Positions 42,150 through 55,778 of a DNA stretch of 64,000 bases are shown here, piece after piece. The stretch comes from Cavia porcellus. Its lineage: Eukaryota; Chordata; Mammalia; Rodentia; Caviidae. Where the stretch lies: the NCBI RefSeq assembly GCF_034190915.1, contig NW_026947628.1:434001-498000 (forward strand), given 5' to 3'. The position numbers and the translations under genes are program-made. The notes under the pieces are model-generated. The model was not told where the DNA came from. It was given only the letters and a program-made list of their open reading frames with translations, and did no database searches. Every line of letters begins with the position of its first letter. The first letter of the stretch is position 1.

Positions 42150-42292
42150 GCGATGTTTTTCAGAAACCTATCCTACATTGCCACTGCATGTTCCCTGACC
42201 TCCCCATGCTGACCACTCCGCGGTGCTTTTCTCCATCCTACATTGCCACTGACTGCCTATCCTAATTCAGACCCTCCGATTCACACCACCCC
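41663..42292. repeat. Dyad trio T10 with mixed spacing (41663, 41940, 42150)
   Basis: Spacing is 277 then 210 bp. Dyad 2 is the CACAGCATG / CTCCTCATGC subtype preceded by AAAGGGCACC. Dyad 3 is not ATTTCC-type, yet it is followed by GTGACG with GTAGTG, so it looks like a recombinant between a dyad 2 and a dyad-3 flank. Confidence 0.85.
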
Positions 42293-43096
42293 GTGACGTT
42301 TTTCTCACTCCTAGTAGTGAATGTAATGTAACAAACACCCATACAATGCGCACCACCCCTTGATATTTTTCTCACTCCTAGTAGTGAAGGTAATGTAACA
42401 CACACCCATACAATGCGCACCACCCCGTGATGTTTTTCTCACTCCTACTAGTGAATGTAAAGTAACACACACCCATACAATGCGCACCACCCCGTGATGC
42501 TTTTCTCACTCCTACTACTGAAAGTAATGTAACACACACCCATACAATGCGCACCACCCCGTGATGTTTTTCTCACTCCTACTAGTGAATGTAATGTAAC
42601 ACACACCCATACAATGCGCACCACCCCGTGATGTTTTTCTCACTCCTACTAGTGAATGTAATGTAACACACACCCATACAATGCGCACCACCCCATGATG
42701 TTTTTCTCACTCCTACTAGTGAATGTAATGTAACACACACCCATACAATGCTCACCACCCCGTGATGTTTTTCTCACTCCTACTAGTGAATGTAATGTAA
42801 CACACACCCATACAATGCGCACCACCCCGTGATGTTTTTCTCACCCCTACTAGTGAATGTAATGTAACACACACCCATACAATGCGCACCACCCCGTGAT
42901 GTTTTTCTCACTCCTACTAGTGAATGTAATGTAACACACACCCATACAATGCGCACCACCCCGTGATGTTTTTCTCACTCCTGTTAGTGAATGTAATGTA
43001 ACACACACCCATACAATGCGCACCACCCCGTGATGTTTTTCTCACTCCTACTAGTGAATCTAATGTAACACACACCCATACAATGCGCACCACCCC
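42293..43096. repeat. A run of 12 monomers, shortened copy of 40323-41662
   Basis: Twelve A copies stand where the upstream paralogue has twenty. The eight missing monomers include the second CTACTGAAAG copy of the upstream run (about 40880). This is a whole-monomer contraction with register kept. Confidence 0.82.
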
Positions 43097-44070
43097 ACGA
43101 TGTTTTTCAGAAACCTATCCTACATTGCCACTGCATGTTCCCTGACCTCCCCATGCTGACCACCCCGCGGTGCTTTTCTCCATCCTACATTGCCACTCAC
43201 TGCCTATCCTAATTCAGCCCCTCCGATTCACACCACCCCGTGATGTTTTTCTCACTCCTACTAGTGAATGTAATATAACACACACCCATACAATGCGCAC
43301 CACCCCGTGATGTTTTTCTCACTCCTACTAGTGAATGTAATGTAACACACACCCATACAAAGGGCACCACCCCGCGATGTTTTTCAGAAACCTATCCTAC
43401 ATTGCCACAGCATGTTCCCTGACCTCCTCATGCTGACCACTCCGCGGTGCTTTTCTCCAGCCTACATTGCCACTCACTGCCTATCCTAATTCAGACCCTC
43501 CGATTCACACCACCCCGTGATGTTTTTCTCACTCCTACTAGTGAATGTAATGTAACACACACCCATACAATGCGCACCACCCCGTGATGTTTTTCTCACT
43601 CCTACTAGTGAATGTAATGTAACACACACCAATACAATGCGCACCACCCCGCGATGTTTTTCAGAAACCTATCCTACATTTCCACTGCATGTTCCCTGAC
43701 CTTCCCATGCTGACCACCCCGTGGTGCTTTTCTCCATCCTACATTGCCACTCACTGCCTATCCTAATTCAGACCCTCCGATTCACACCACCCCGTGATGT
43801 TTTTCTCACTCCTACTAGTGAATGTAATGTAACACACACCCATACAATGCGCACCACCCCGTGATGTTTTTCTCACTCCTACTAGTGAATGTAATGTAAC
43901 ACACACCAATACAATGCGCACCACCACGCGATGTTTTTCAGAAACCTATCCTACATTTCCACTGCATGTTCCCTGACATTCCCATGCTGACCACCCCGTG
44001 GTGCTTTTCTCCATCCTACATTGCCACTCACTGCCTATCCTAATACAGACCCTCCGATTCACACCACCCA
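43097..44070. repeat. Dyad quartet T11 (43097, 43374, 43651, 43928)
   Basis: Four dyads at strict 277-bp spacing. The last two are both ATTTCC-type preceded by an ACACCAATAC monomer, so the trio has duplicated its third member together with its two A copies. Dyad 1 starts ACGATG and dyad 4 follows CCACCACGCG. Confidence 0.88.
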
Positions 44071-45008
44071 GTGACGTTTTTCTCACTCCTAGTAGTGAAT
44101 GTAATGTAACACACACCCATACAATGCGCACCACCCTGTGATGTTTTTCTCACTCCTAGTAGTGAAGGTAATGTAACACACACCCATACAATGCGCACCA
44201 CCCCGTGATGTTTTTCTCACTCCTACTAGTGAATGTAATGTAACACACACCCATACAATGCGCACCACCCCGTCATGTTTTTCTCACTCCTACTACTGAA
44301 AGTAATGTAACACACACCCATACAATGCGCACCACCCCGTGATGTTTTTCTCACTCCTACTAGTGAATGTAATGTAACACACACCCATACAATGCGCACC
44401 ACCCCGTGATGTTTTTCTCACTCCTACTAGTGAATGTAATGTAACACACACCCATACAATGCGCACCACCCCATGATGTTTTTCTCACTCCTACTAGTGA
44501 ATGTAATGTAACACACACCCATACAATGCTCACCACCCCGTGGTGTTTTTCTCACTCCTACTAGTGAATGTAATGTAACACACACCCATACAATGCGCAC
44601 CACCCCGTGATGTTTTTCTCACCCCTACTAGTGAATGTAATGTAACACACACCCATACAATGCGCACCACCCCGTGATGTTTTTCTCACCCCTACTAGTG
44701 AATGTAATGTAACACACACCCATACAATTCGCACCACCCCGTGATGTTTTTCTCACTCCTTCTAGTGAATGTAATGTAACACACACCCATACAATGCGCA
44801 CCACCCCGTGATGTTTTTCTCACTCCTACTAGTGAATGTAATGTAACACACACCCATACAATGCGCACCACCCCGTGATGTTTTTCTCACTCCTGCTAGT
44901 GAATGTAATGTAACACACACCCATACAATGCGCACCACCCCGTGATGTTTTTCTCACTCCTACTAGTGAATCTAATGTAACACACACCCATACAATGCGC
45001 ACCACCCC
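44071..45008. repeat. A run of 14 monomers
   Basis: It opens with the GTGACG/GTAGTG flank of the preceding dyad and contains one CTACTGAAAG copy (about 44291). The stretch from about 44514 parallels 41101 onward with one monomer fewer, through the CTGCTAGTG copy before the next trio. Confidence 0.83.
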
Positions 45009-45705
45009 GCGATGTTTTTCAGAAACCTATCCTACATTGCCACTGAATGTTCCCTGACCTCCCCATGCTGACCACCCCGCGGTGCTTTTCTCCATCCTAC
45101 ATTGCCACTCACTGCCTATCCTAATTCAGCCCCTCCGATTCACACCACCCCGTGATGTTTTTCTCACTCCTACTAGTGAATGTAATATAACACACACCCA
45201 TACAATGCGCACCACCCCGTGATGTTTTTCTCACTCCTACTAGTGAATGTAATGTAACACACACCCATACAAAGGGCACCACCCCGCGATGTTTTTCAGA
45301 AACCTATCCTACATTGCCACAGCATGTTCCCTGACCTCCTCATGCTGACCACTCCGCGGTGCTTTTCTCCAGCCTACATTGCCACTCACTGCCTATCCTA
45401 ATTCAGACCCTCCGATTCACACCACCCCGTGATGTTTTTCTCACTCCTACTAGTGAATGTAATGTAACACACACCCATACAATGCGCACCACCCCGTGAT
45501 GTTTTTCTCACTCCTACTAGTGAATGTAATGTAACACACACCAATACAATGCGCACCACCCCGCGATGTTTTTCAGAAACCTATCCTACATTTCCACTGC
45601 ATGTTCCCTGACCTTCCCATGCTGACCACCCCGTGGTGCTTTTCTCCATCCTACATTGCCACTCACTGCCTATCCTAATTCAGACCCTCCGATTCACACC
45701 ACCCC
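45009..45705. repeat. Dyad trio T12 (45009, 45286, 45563)
   Basis: Dyad 1 shares the private CACTGAATG with 41663. Dyad 2 is the CACAGCATG subtype. Dyad 3 is ATTTCC-type preceded by ACACCAATAC. It is followed by 12 A monomers to 46509, including CTACTTAAAG (about 45928) and CACGCCTGC (about 46323). Confidence 0.88.
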
Positions 45706-46509
45706 GTGACGTTTTTCTCACTCCTAGTAGTGAATGTAATGTAACACACACCCATACAATGCGCACCACCCCGTGATGTTTTTCTCACTCCTAGTAGTGA
45801 AGGTAATGTAACACACACCCATACAATGCGCACCACCCCGTGATGTTTTTCTCACTCCTACTATTGAATGTAATGTAACACACACCCATACAATGCGCAC
45901 CACCCCGTGATGTTTTTCTCACTCCTACTACTTAAAGTAATGTAACACACACCCATACAATGCGCACCACCCCGTGATGTTTTTCTCACTCCTACTAGTG
46001 AATGTAATGTAACACACACCCATACAATGCGCACCACCCCGTGATGTTTTTCTCACTCCTACTAGTGAATGTAATGTAACACACACCCATACAATGCGCA
46101 CCACCCCATGATGTTTTTCTCACTCCTACTAGTGAATGTAATGTAACACACACCCATACAATGCTCACCACCCCGTGATGTTTTTCTCACTCCTACTAGT
46201 GAATGTAATGTAACACACACCCATACAATGCGCACCACCCCGTGATGTTTTTCTCACTCCTACTAGTGAATGTAATGTAACACACACCCATACAATGCGC
46301 ACCACCCCGAGATGTTTTTCTCACGCCTGCTAGTGAATGTAATGTAACACACACCCATACAATGCGCACCACCCCGTGATGTTTTTCTCACTCCTACTAG
46401 TGAATGTAATGTAACACACACCCATACAATGCGCACCACCCCGTGATGTTTTTCTCACTGCTATTAGTGAATCTAATGTAACACACACCCATACAATGCG
46501 CACCAGCCC

Positions 46510-49060
46510 GCGATGTTTTTCAGAAACCTATCCTACATTGCTACTGCATGTTCCCTGACCTCCCCATGCTGACCACCCCGCGGTGCTTTTCTCCATCCTA
46601 CATTGCCACTCCATGCCTATCCAAATTCAGACCCTCCGATTCACGCTACCCCGTGATGTTTTTCTCACTCCTAGTAGTGAATGTAATGTAACACACACCC
46701 ATACAATGCGCACCACCCCCTGATGTTTTTGTCACTCCTACTAGTGAATCTAATGTAACACACACCCATACAATGCGCACCACCCCGTGATGTATTTCTC
46801 ACTCCTAGTAGTGAATGTAATGTAACACACACCCATACAATGCGCACCACCCCGTGATGTTTTTCTCACTCCTACTAGTGAATGTAATGTAACACACACC
46901 CATACAATGCGCACCACACCGTGATGTTTTTCTCACTCCTACTAGTGAATGTAATGTAACACACACCCATACAATGCGCACCACCCCGTGATGTTTTTCT
47001 CACTCCTACTAGTGAATGTAATGTAACACACACCCATACAATGCGCACCACCCCGGGATGTTTTTCTCACTCCTACTAGTGAATCTAATGTAACACACAC
47101 CCATACAATGCGCACCACCCCGTGATGTTTTTCTCACTCCTAGTAGTGAATGTAATGTAACACACACCCATACAATGCGCAACACCCATGATGTTTTTCT
47201 CACTCCTAGTAGTAAATGTAATGTAACACACACCATACAATGCGCACCACCCGTGATGTTTTTCTCACTCCTACTAGTGAATGTAATGTAACACACACCC
47301 ATACAATGCGCACCACCCCGTGATGTTTTTCTCACTCCTACTAGTGAATGTAATGTAACACACACCCATACAATGCGCACCACCCCGGGATGTTTTTCTC
47401 ACTCCTACTAGTGATTCTAATGTAACACACACCCATACAATGCGCACCACCCCGTGATGTTTTTCTCACTCCTAGTAGTGAATGTAATGTAACACACACC
47501 CATACAATGCGCACCACCCCATGATGTTTTTCTCACTCCTAGTAGTAAATGTAATGTAACACACACCCATACAATGCGCACCACCCCGTGATGTTTTTCT
47601 CACTCCTACTAGTGAATGTAATGTAACACACACCCATACAATGCGCACCACCCTGTGATGTTTTTCTCACTCCTAGTAGTAAATCTAATGTAACACACAC
47701 CCATGCAATGCGCACCACCCCGTGATATTTTTCTCACTCCTACTAGTGAATCTAATATAACACACACCCATACAATGCACGCCACCCCGTGATGTTTTTC
47801 TCACTGCTACTAGTGAATGTAATGTAACACACACCCATGCAATGCGCACCACCCCATGATGTTTTTCTCACTCCTACTAGTGAATCTAATATAACACACA
47901 CCCAAACAATGCGCGCCACCCCGTGATGTTTTTCTCACTGCTACTAGTGAATGTAATGTAACACACACCCATACAATGTGCACCACCCCGTGATGTTTTT
48001 GTCACTCCTACTAGTGAATCTAATGTAACACACACCCATAAAATGCGCACCACCTCGTGATGTTTTCCTCACTCCTAGTAGTGAATGTAATGTAACACAC
48101 ACCCATACAATGCGCACCACCCCATGATGTTTTTCTCACTCCTACTAGTGAATGTAATGTAACACACACCCATACAATGCGCACCACACCTTGATGTTTT
48201 TCTCACTCCTACTAGTGAATGTAATGTAACACACACCCATACAATGCGCACTACCCCGTGATGTTTTTCTCACTCCTACTAGTGAATGTAATGTAACACA
48301 CACCCATACAATGCGCACCACCCCGGGATGTTTTTCTCACTCCTAGTAGTGAATGTAATGTAACCCACACCCATACAATGCGCACCACCCCGTGATGTTT
48401 TTCTCACTCCTAGTAGTAAATGTAATGTAACACACACCCATACAATGCACACCACCCCGTGATGTTTTTCTCACTCCTACTAGTGAATGTAATGTAACAC
48501 ACACCCATACAATGCGCACCACCCCGTGATGTTTTTCTCACTCCTAGTAGTAAATCTAATGTAACACACACCCATGCAATGCGCACCACCCCGTGATGTT
48601 TTTCTCACTCCTACTAGTGAATCTAATATAACACACACCCATACAATGCGCGCCACCCCGTGATGTTTTTCTCACTGCTACTAGTGAATGTAATGTAACA
48701 CACACCCATACAATGTGCACCACCCTGTGATGTTTTTGTCACTCCTACTAGTGAATGTAATGTAACACACACCCATACAATGCGCACCACCCCGTGATGT
48801 TTTTCTCACTCCTATTAGTGAATGTAATGTAACACACACCCATACAATGCGCACCACCCCGTGATGTTTTTCTCACTCCTACTAGTGAATGTAATGTAAC
48901 ACACACCCATACAATGCGCACCACCCCGTGATGTTTTTCTCACTCCTGCTAGTGAATGTAATGTAACACACACCCATACAATGCGCACCACCCCGTGATG
49001 TTTTTCTCACTCCTACTAGTGAATCTATGTAACACACACCCATACAATGCGCACCACCCC
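46510..49060. repeat. Divergent zone 1: one variant dyad and 36 A monomers
   Basis: The dyad 46510-46652 is a distinct subtype: preceded by CACCAGCCC, with ATTGCTACTG, ATCCAAATTC and CACGCTACCCC. The A copies are unusually varied: GTATTTCTC, CCCCGGGATG, GTAGTAAATC, CCATGCAATG, AATATAAC with GCGCGCCACC, GTTTTGTCAC and GTTTTCCTC. Three single-base deletions cluster near 47187, 47234 and 47251. Much of 46510 to about 48130 recurs at 58495 to about 59720. Confidence 0.86.
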
Positions 49061-50348
49061 GCGATGTTTTTCAGAAACCTATCCTACATTGCCACTGCAT
49101 TTTCCTGACCTCCCCATGCTGACCACCCCGCGGTGCTTTTCTCCATCCTACATTGCCACTCACTGCCTATCCTAATTCAGCCCCTCCGATTCACACCACC
49201 CCGTGATGTTTTTCTCACTCCTACTAGTGAATGTAATATAACACACACCCATACAAATGCGCACCTCCCCGTGATGTTTTTCTCACTCCTACTAGTGAAT
49301 GTAATGTAACACACACCCATACAAAGCGCACCACCCCGCGATGTTTTTCAGAAAACCTATCCTACATTGCCACTGCATGTTCCCTGACCTCCCCATGCTG
49401 ACCACCCGTGGTGCTTTTCTCCATCCTACATGCCACTCACTGCCTATCCTAATTCAGACCCTCCGATTCACACCACCCCGTGATGTTTTTCTCACTCCTA
49501 CTAGTGAATGTAATGTAACACACACCCATACAATGCGCACCTCCCGTGATGTTTTTCTCACTCCTACTAGTGAATGTAATGTAACACACACCCATACAAT
49601 GCGCACCACCCCGTGATGTTTTTCTCACGCCTGCTAGTGAATGTAATGTAACACACACCCATACAATGCGCACCACCCCGTGATGTTTTCTCACTCCTAC
49701 TAGTGAATGTAATGTAACACACACCCATGCAATGCGCACCACCCCGTGATGTTTTTCTCACTCCTACTAGTGAATGTAATGTAACACACACCCATACAAT
49801 GCGCACCACCCCGTGATGTTTTTCTCACTCCTAGTAGTAAATCTAATGTAACACACACCCATGCAATGCGCCACCACCCCGTGATGTTTTTCTCACTCCT
49901 ACTAGTGAATCTAATATAACACACACCCATACAATGCGCGCCACCCCGTGATGTTTTTCTCACTGCTACTAGTGAATGTAATGTAACACACACCCATACA
50001 ATGTGCACCACCCTGTGATGTTTTTGTCACTCCTACTAGTGAATGTAATGTAACACACACCCATACAATGCGCACCACCCCGTGATGTTTTTCTCACTCC
50101 TACTAGTGAAATGTAATGTAACACACACCCATACAATGCGCACCACCCCGTGATGTTTTTCTCACTCCTACTAGTGAATGTAATGTAACACACACCCATA
50201 CAATGCGCACCACCCGTGATGTTTTTCTCACTCCTGCTAGTGATGTAATGTAACACACACCCATACAATGCGCACCACCCCGTGATGTTTTTCTCACTCC
50301 TACTAGTGAATCTAATGTAACACACACCCATACAATGCGCACCACCCC
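49061..50348. repeat. Indel-rich block with dyads 49061 and 49338
   Basis: The two dyads are 142 bp each rather than 143. About a dozen one-base insertions or deletions fall between 49027 and 50243, mostly in short homopolymers. The neighbouring paralogous block from 50349 carries the same variant order and lacks all but one of them (CACCCGTGG, shared at 49407 and 50695). This looks more like consensus error than evolution; see findings. Confidence 0.8.
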
Positions 50349-51169
50349 GCGATGTTTTTCAGAAACCTATCCTACATTGCCACTGCATTTTCCCTGACCT
50401 CCCCATGCTGACCACCCCGCGGTGCTTTTCTCCATCCTACATTGCCACTCACTGCCTATCCTAATTCAGCCCCTCCGATTCACACCACCCCGTGATGTTT
50501 TTCTCACTCCTACTAGTGAATGTAATATAACACACACCCATACAATGCGCACCTCCCCGTGATGTTTTTCTCACTCCTACTAGTGAATGTAATGTAACAC
50601 ACACCCATACAAAGCGCACCACCCCGCGATGTTTTTCAGAAACCTATCCTACATTGCCACTGCATGTTCCCTGACCTCCCCATGCTGACCACCCGTGGTG
50701 CTTTTCTCCATCCTACATTGCCACTCACTGCCTATCCTAATTCAGACCCTCCGATTCACACCACCCCGTGATGTTTTTCTCACTCCTACTAGTGAATGTA
50801 ATGTAACACACACCCATACAATGCGCACCTCCCCGTGATGTTTTTCTCACTCCTACTAGTGAATGTAATGTAACACACACCCATACAATGCGCACCACCC
50901 CGTGATGTTTTTCTCACGCCTGCTAGTGAATGTAATGTAACACACACCCATACAATGCGCACCACCCCGTGATGTTTTTCTCACGCCTGCTAGTGAATGT
51001 AATGTAACACACACCCATACAATGCGCACCACCCCGTGATGTTTTTCTCACTCCTACTAGTGAATGTAATGTAACACACACCCATACATTGCGCACCACC
51101 CCGTGATGTTTTTCTCACTGCTACTAGTGAATGTAATGTAACACACACCCATACAATGCGCACCAGCCC
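50349..51169. repeat. Partial trio (dyads 50349, 50626) and six A monomers
   Basis: Dyad 1 is AGCCCCTCC-type with GCATTTTCC and is followed by the AATATAAC copy. Dyad 2 is 142 bp because of a missing C at its B/C junction. There is no third ATTTCC-type dyad; instead two CACGCCTGC copies lead to the variant dyad at 51170. Confidence 0.85.
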
Positions 51170-52049
51170 GCGATGTTTTTCAGAAACCTATCCTACATTG
51201 CTACTGCATGTTCCCTGACCTCCCCATGCTGACCACCCCGCGGTGCTTTTCTCCATCCTACATTGCCACTCAATGCCTATCCAAATTCAGACCCTCCGAT
51301 TCACGCTACCCCGTGATGTTTTTCTCACTCCTAGTAGTGAATGTAATGTAACACACACCCATACAATGCGCACCACCCCGTGATGTTTTTCTCACTCCTA
51401 GTAGTGAATGTAATGTAACACACACCCATACAATGCGCACCTCCCCGTGATGTTTTTCTCACTCCTACTAGTGAATGTAATGTAACACACACCCATACAA
51501 TGCGCACCACCCCGTGATGTTTTTCTCACTCCTAGTAGTAAATCTAATGTAAAACACACCCATGCAATGCGCACCACCCCGTGATGTTTTTCTCACTCCT
51601 ACTAGTGAATCTAATATAACACACACCCATACAATGCGCGCCACCCCGTGATGTTTTTCTCACTGCTACTAGTGAATGTAATGTAACACACACCCATACA
51701 ATGTGCACCACCCCGTGATGTTTTTGTCACTCCTACTAGTGAATGTAATGTAACACACACCCATACAATGCGCACCACCCCGTGATGTTTTTCTCACTCC
51801 TACTAGTGAATGTAATGTAACACACACCCATACAATGCGCACCACCCCGTGATGTTTTTCTCACTCCTACTAGTGAATGTAATGTAACACACACCCATAC
51901 AATGCGCACCACCCCGTGATGTTTTTCTCACTCCTGCTAGTGAATGTAATGTAACACACACCCATACAATGCGCACCACCCCGTGATGTTTTTCTCTCTC
52001 CTACTAGTGAATCTAATGTAACACACACCCATACAATGCGCACCACCCC
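51170..52049. repeat. Variant dyad 51170-51312 and 11 A monomers
   Basis: The dyad matches the 46510 subtype (ATTGCTACTG, ATCCAAATTC, CGCTACCCC). The run repeats the cassette GTAGTAAATC, CCATGCAATG, AATATAAC, GCGCGCCACC, CACTGCTAC, GTGCACC, GTTTTTGTCAC also seen at 47.7, 48.5 and 49.8 kb. Confidence 0.86.
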
Positions 52050-52746
52050 GCGATGTTTTTCAGAAACCTATCCTACATTGCCACTGCATGTTCCCTGACC
52101 TCCCCATGCTGATCACCCCACGGTGCTTTTCTCCATGCTACATTGCCACTCACTGCCTATCCTAATTCAGCCCCTCCGATTCACACCACCCCGTGATGTT
52201 TTTCTTACTCCTACTAGTGAATGTAATATAACACACACCCATACAATGCGCACCACCCCGTGATGTTTTTCTCACTCCTACTAGTGAATCTAATGTAACA
52301 CACACCCATACAAAGCGCACCACCCCGCGATGTTTTTCAGAAACCTATCCTACATTGCCACTGCATGTTTCCTGACCTCCCCATGCTGACCACCCCGCCG
52401 TGCTTTTCTCCATCCTACATTGCCACTCACTGCCTATCCTAATTCAGACCCTCCGATTCACACCACCCCGTGATGTTTTTCTCACTCCTACTAGTGAATG
52501 TAATGTAACACACACCCATACAATGCGCACCTCCCCGTGATGTTTTTCTCACTCCTACTAGTGAATGTAATGTAACACACACCCATACAATGCGCACCAC
52601 CCCGCGATGTTTTTCAGAAACCTATCCTACATTTCCACTGCATGTTCCCTGACCTTCCCATGCTGACCACCCCGTGGTGCTTTTCTCCATCCTACATTGC
52701 CACTCACTGCCTATCCTAATTCAGACCCTCCGATTCACACCACCCC
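52050..52746. repeat. Dyad trio T13 (52050, 52327, 52604)
   Basis: A complete trio with 277-bp spacing and the canonical marker order: AGCCCCTCC then AATATAAC, then CACCTCCCC, then ATTTCC followed by GTGACG with GTAGTG. Private bases are GATCACCCC and ACGGTGC in dyad 1, and GCCGTGC in dyad 2. The following A run (16 monomers to 53817) has one missing base near 52880. Confidence 0.89.
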
Positions 52747-53817
52747 GTGACGTTTTTCTCACTCCTAGTAGTGAATGTAATGTAACACACACCCATACAA
52801 TGCGCACCACCCCGTGATGTTTTTCTCACTCCTAGTAGTGAAGGTAATGTAACACACACCCATACAATGCGCACCACCCATGATGTTTTTCTCCCTCCTA
52901 CTAGTGAATGTAATGTAACACACACCCATACAATGCGCACCACCCCGTGATGTTTTTCTCACTCCTACTACTGAAAGTAATGTAACACACACCCATACAA
53001 TGCGCACCACCCCGTGTTGTTTTTCTCACTCCTACTAGTGAATGTAATGTAACACACACCCATACAATGCGCACCACCCCGTGATGTTTTTCTCACTCCT
53101 ACTAGTGAATGTAATGTAAAACACACCGATACAATGCGCACCACCCCATGATGTTTTTCTCACTCCTACTAGTGAATGTAATGTAACACACACCCATACA
53201 ATGCTCACCACCCCGTGATGTTTTTCTCACTCCTACTAGTGAATGTAATGTAACACACACCCATACAATGCGCACCACCCCGTGATGTTTTTCTCACTCC
53301 TACTAGTGAATGTAATGTAACACACACCCATACAATGCGCACCACCCCGTGATGTTTTTCTCACTCCTACTAGTGAATGTAATGTAACACACACCCATAC
53401 AATGCGCACCACCCCGTGATGTTTTTCTCACTCCTACTAGTGAATGTAATGTAACACACACCCATACAATGCGCACCACCCCGTAATGTTTTTCTCACTC
53501 CTACTAGTGAATGTAATGTAACACACACCCATACAATGCGCACCACCCCGTGATGTTTTTCTCACGCCTGCTAGTGAATGTAATGTAACACACACCCATA
53601 CAATGCGCACCACCCCGTGATGTTTTTCTCACGCCTGCTAGTGAATGTAATGTAACACACACCCATACAATGCGCACCACCCCGTGATGTTTTTCTCACT
53701 CCTACTAGTGAATGTAATGTAACACACACCCATACAATGCGCACCACCCCGTGATGTTTTTCTCACTGCTACTAGTGAATGTAATGTAACACACACCCAT
53801 ACAATGCGCACGAGCCC

Positions 53818-55778
53818 GCGATGTTTTTCAGAAACCTATCCTACATTGCTACTGCATGTTCCCTGACCTCCCCATGCTGACCACCCCGCGGTGCTTTTCT
53901 CCATCCTACATTGCCACTCAATGCCTATCCAAATTCAGACCCTCCGATTCACGCTACCCCGTGATGTTTTTCTCACTCCTAGTAGTGAATGTAATGTAAC
54001 ACACACCCATACAATGCGAACCACCCCGTGATGTTTTTCTCACTCCTACTAGTGAATGTAATGTAACACACACCCATACAATGCGCACCACCCCGTGATG
54101 TTTTTCTCACTCCTAGTAGTGAATGTAATGTAACACACACCCATACAATGCGCACCTCCCCGTGATGTTTTTCTCACTCCTACTAGTGAATGTAATGTAA
54201 CACACACCCATACAATGCGCACCACCCCGCGATGTTTTTCAGAAACCTATCCTACATTTCCACTGCATGTTCCCTGACCTTCCCATGCTGACCACCCCGT
54301 GGTGCTTTTCTCCATCCTACATTGCCACTCACTGCCTTTCCTCATTCAGATCCTCCGATTCACACCACCCCGTGACGTTTTTCTCACTCCTAGTAGTGAA
54401 TGTAATGTAACAAACACCCATACAATGCGCACCACCCCGTGATGTTTTTCTCACTCCTAGTAGTGAAGGTAATGTAACACACACCCATACAATGCACACC
54501 ACCCCGTGATGTTTTTCTCACTCCTACTAGTTAATGTAATGTAACACACACCCATACAATACGCACCACCCCGTGATGTTTTTCTCACTCCTACTACTGA
54601 AAGTAATGTAACACACACCCATACAATGCGCACCACCCCGTGATGTTTTTCTCGCTCCTACTAGAGAATGTAATGTAACACACACCCATACAATGCTCAC
54701 CACCCCGTGATGTTTTTCTCACTCCTACTAGTGAATGTAATGTAACACACACCCATAAAATGCTCACCACCCCGTGATGTTTTTCTCACTCCTACTAGTG
54801 AATGTAATGTAACACACACCCATACAATGCGCACCACCCCGTGATGTTTTTCTCACTCCTACTAGTGAATGTAATGTAACACACACCCATACAATGCGCA
54901 CCACCCCGTGATGTTTTTCTCACACCTGCTAGTGAATGTAATGTAACACACACCCATACAATGCGCACCACCCCGTGATGTTTTTCTCACACCTGCTAGT
55001 GAATGTAATGTAACACACACCCATACAGTGCGCACCACCCCGTGATGTTTTTCTCACTCCTACTAGTGAATGTAATGTAACACACACCCATACAATGCGC
55101 ACCACCCCGTGATGTTTTTCTCACTCCTACTAGTGAATGTAATGTAACACACACCCATACAATGCTCACCACCCCGTGATGTTTTTCTCACTCCTACTAG
55201 TGAATGTAATGTAACACACACCCATACAATGCGCACCACCCCGTGATGTTTTTCTCACTCCTACTAGTGAATGTAATGTAACACACACCCGTACAATGCG
55301 CACCACCCCGTGATGTTTTTCTCACTCCTACTAGTGAATGTAATGTAACACACACCCATACAATGCGCACCACCCCGTGATCTTTTTCTCACTCCTACTA
55401 GTGAATGTAATGTAACACACACCCATACAATGCGCACCACCCCGTGATGTTTTTCTCACTCCTACTATTGAATGTAATGTAACACACACCCATACAATGC
55501 GCACCACCCCGTGATGTTTTTCTCACTCCTACTAGTGAATGTAATGTAACACACACCCATACAATGCGCACCACCCCGAGATGTTTTTCTCACGCCTGCT
55601 AGTGAATGTAATGTAACACACACCCATACAATGCACACCACCCCGTGATGTTTTTCTCTCTCCTACTAGTGAATGTAATGTAACACACACCCATAAAATG
55701 CGCACCACCCCGTGATGTTTTTCTCACTGCTACTAGTGAATGTAATGTAACACACACCCATACAATGCGCACGAGCCC
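53818..55778. repeat. 1961-bp HOR, copy 1
   Basis: It holds variant dyad 53818-53960, four A, ATTTCC dyad 54229-54371 and 21 A. The length is exactly 2 x 143 + 25 x 67. Both copies share CACGAGCCC before the first dyad, GCGAACC in the first A run, TGCCTTTCC in the second dyad and AACAAACACCC after it. Confidence 0.91.

Noticed and set aside
47009..47383. 124-codon minus-strand frame
   Set aside because: It exists because three single-base deletions at 47187-47251 shift frame past stops, and those deletions may be sequencing errors.
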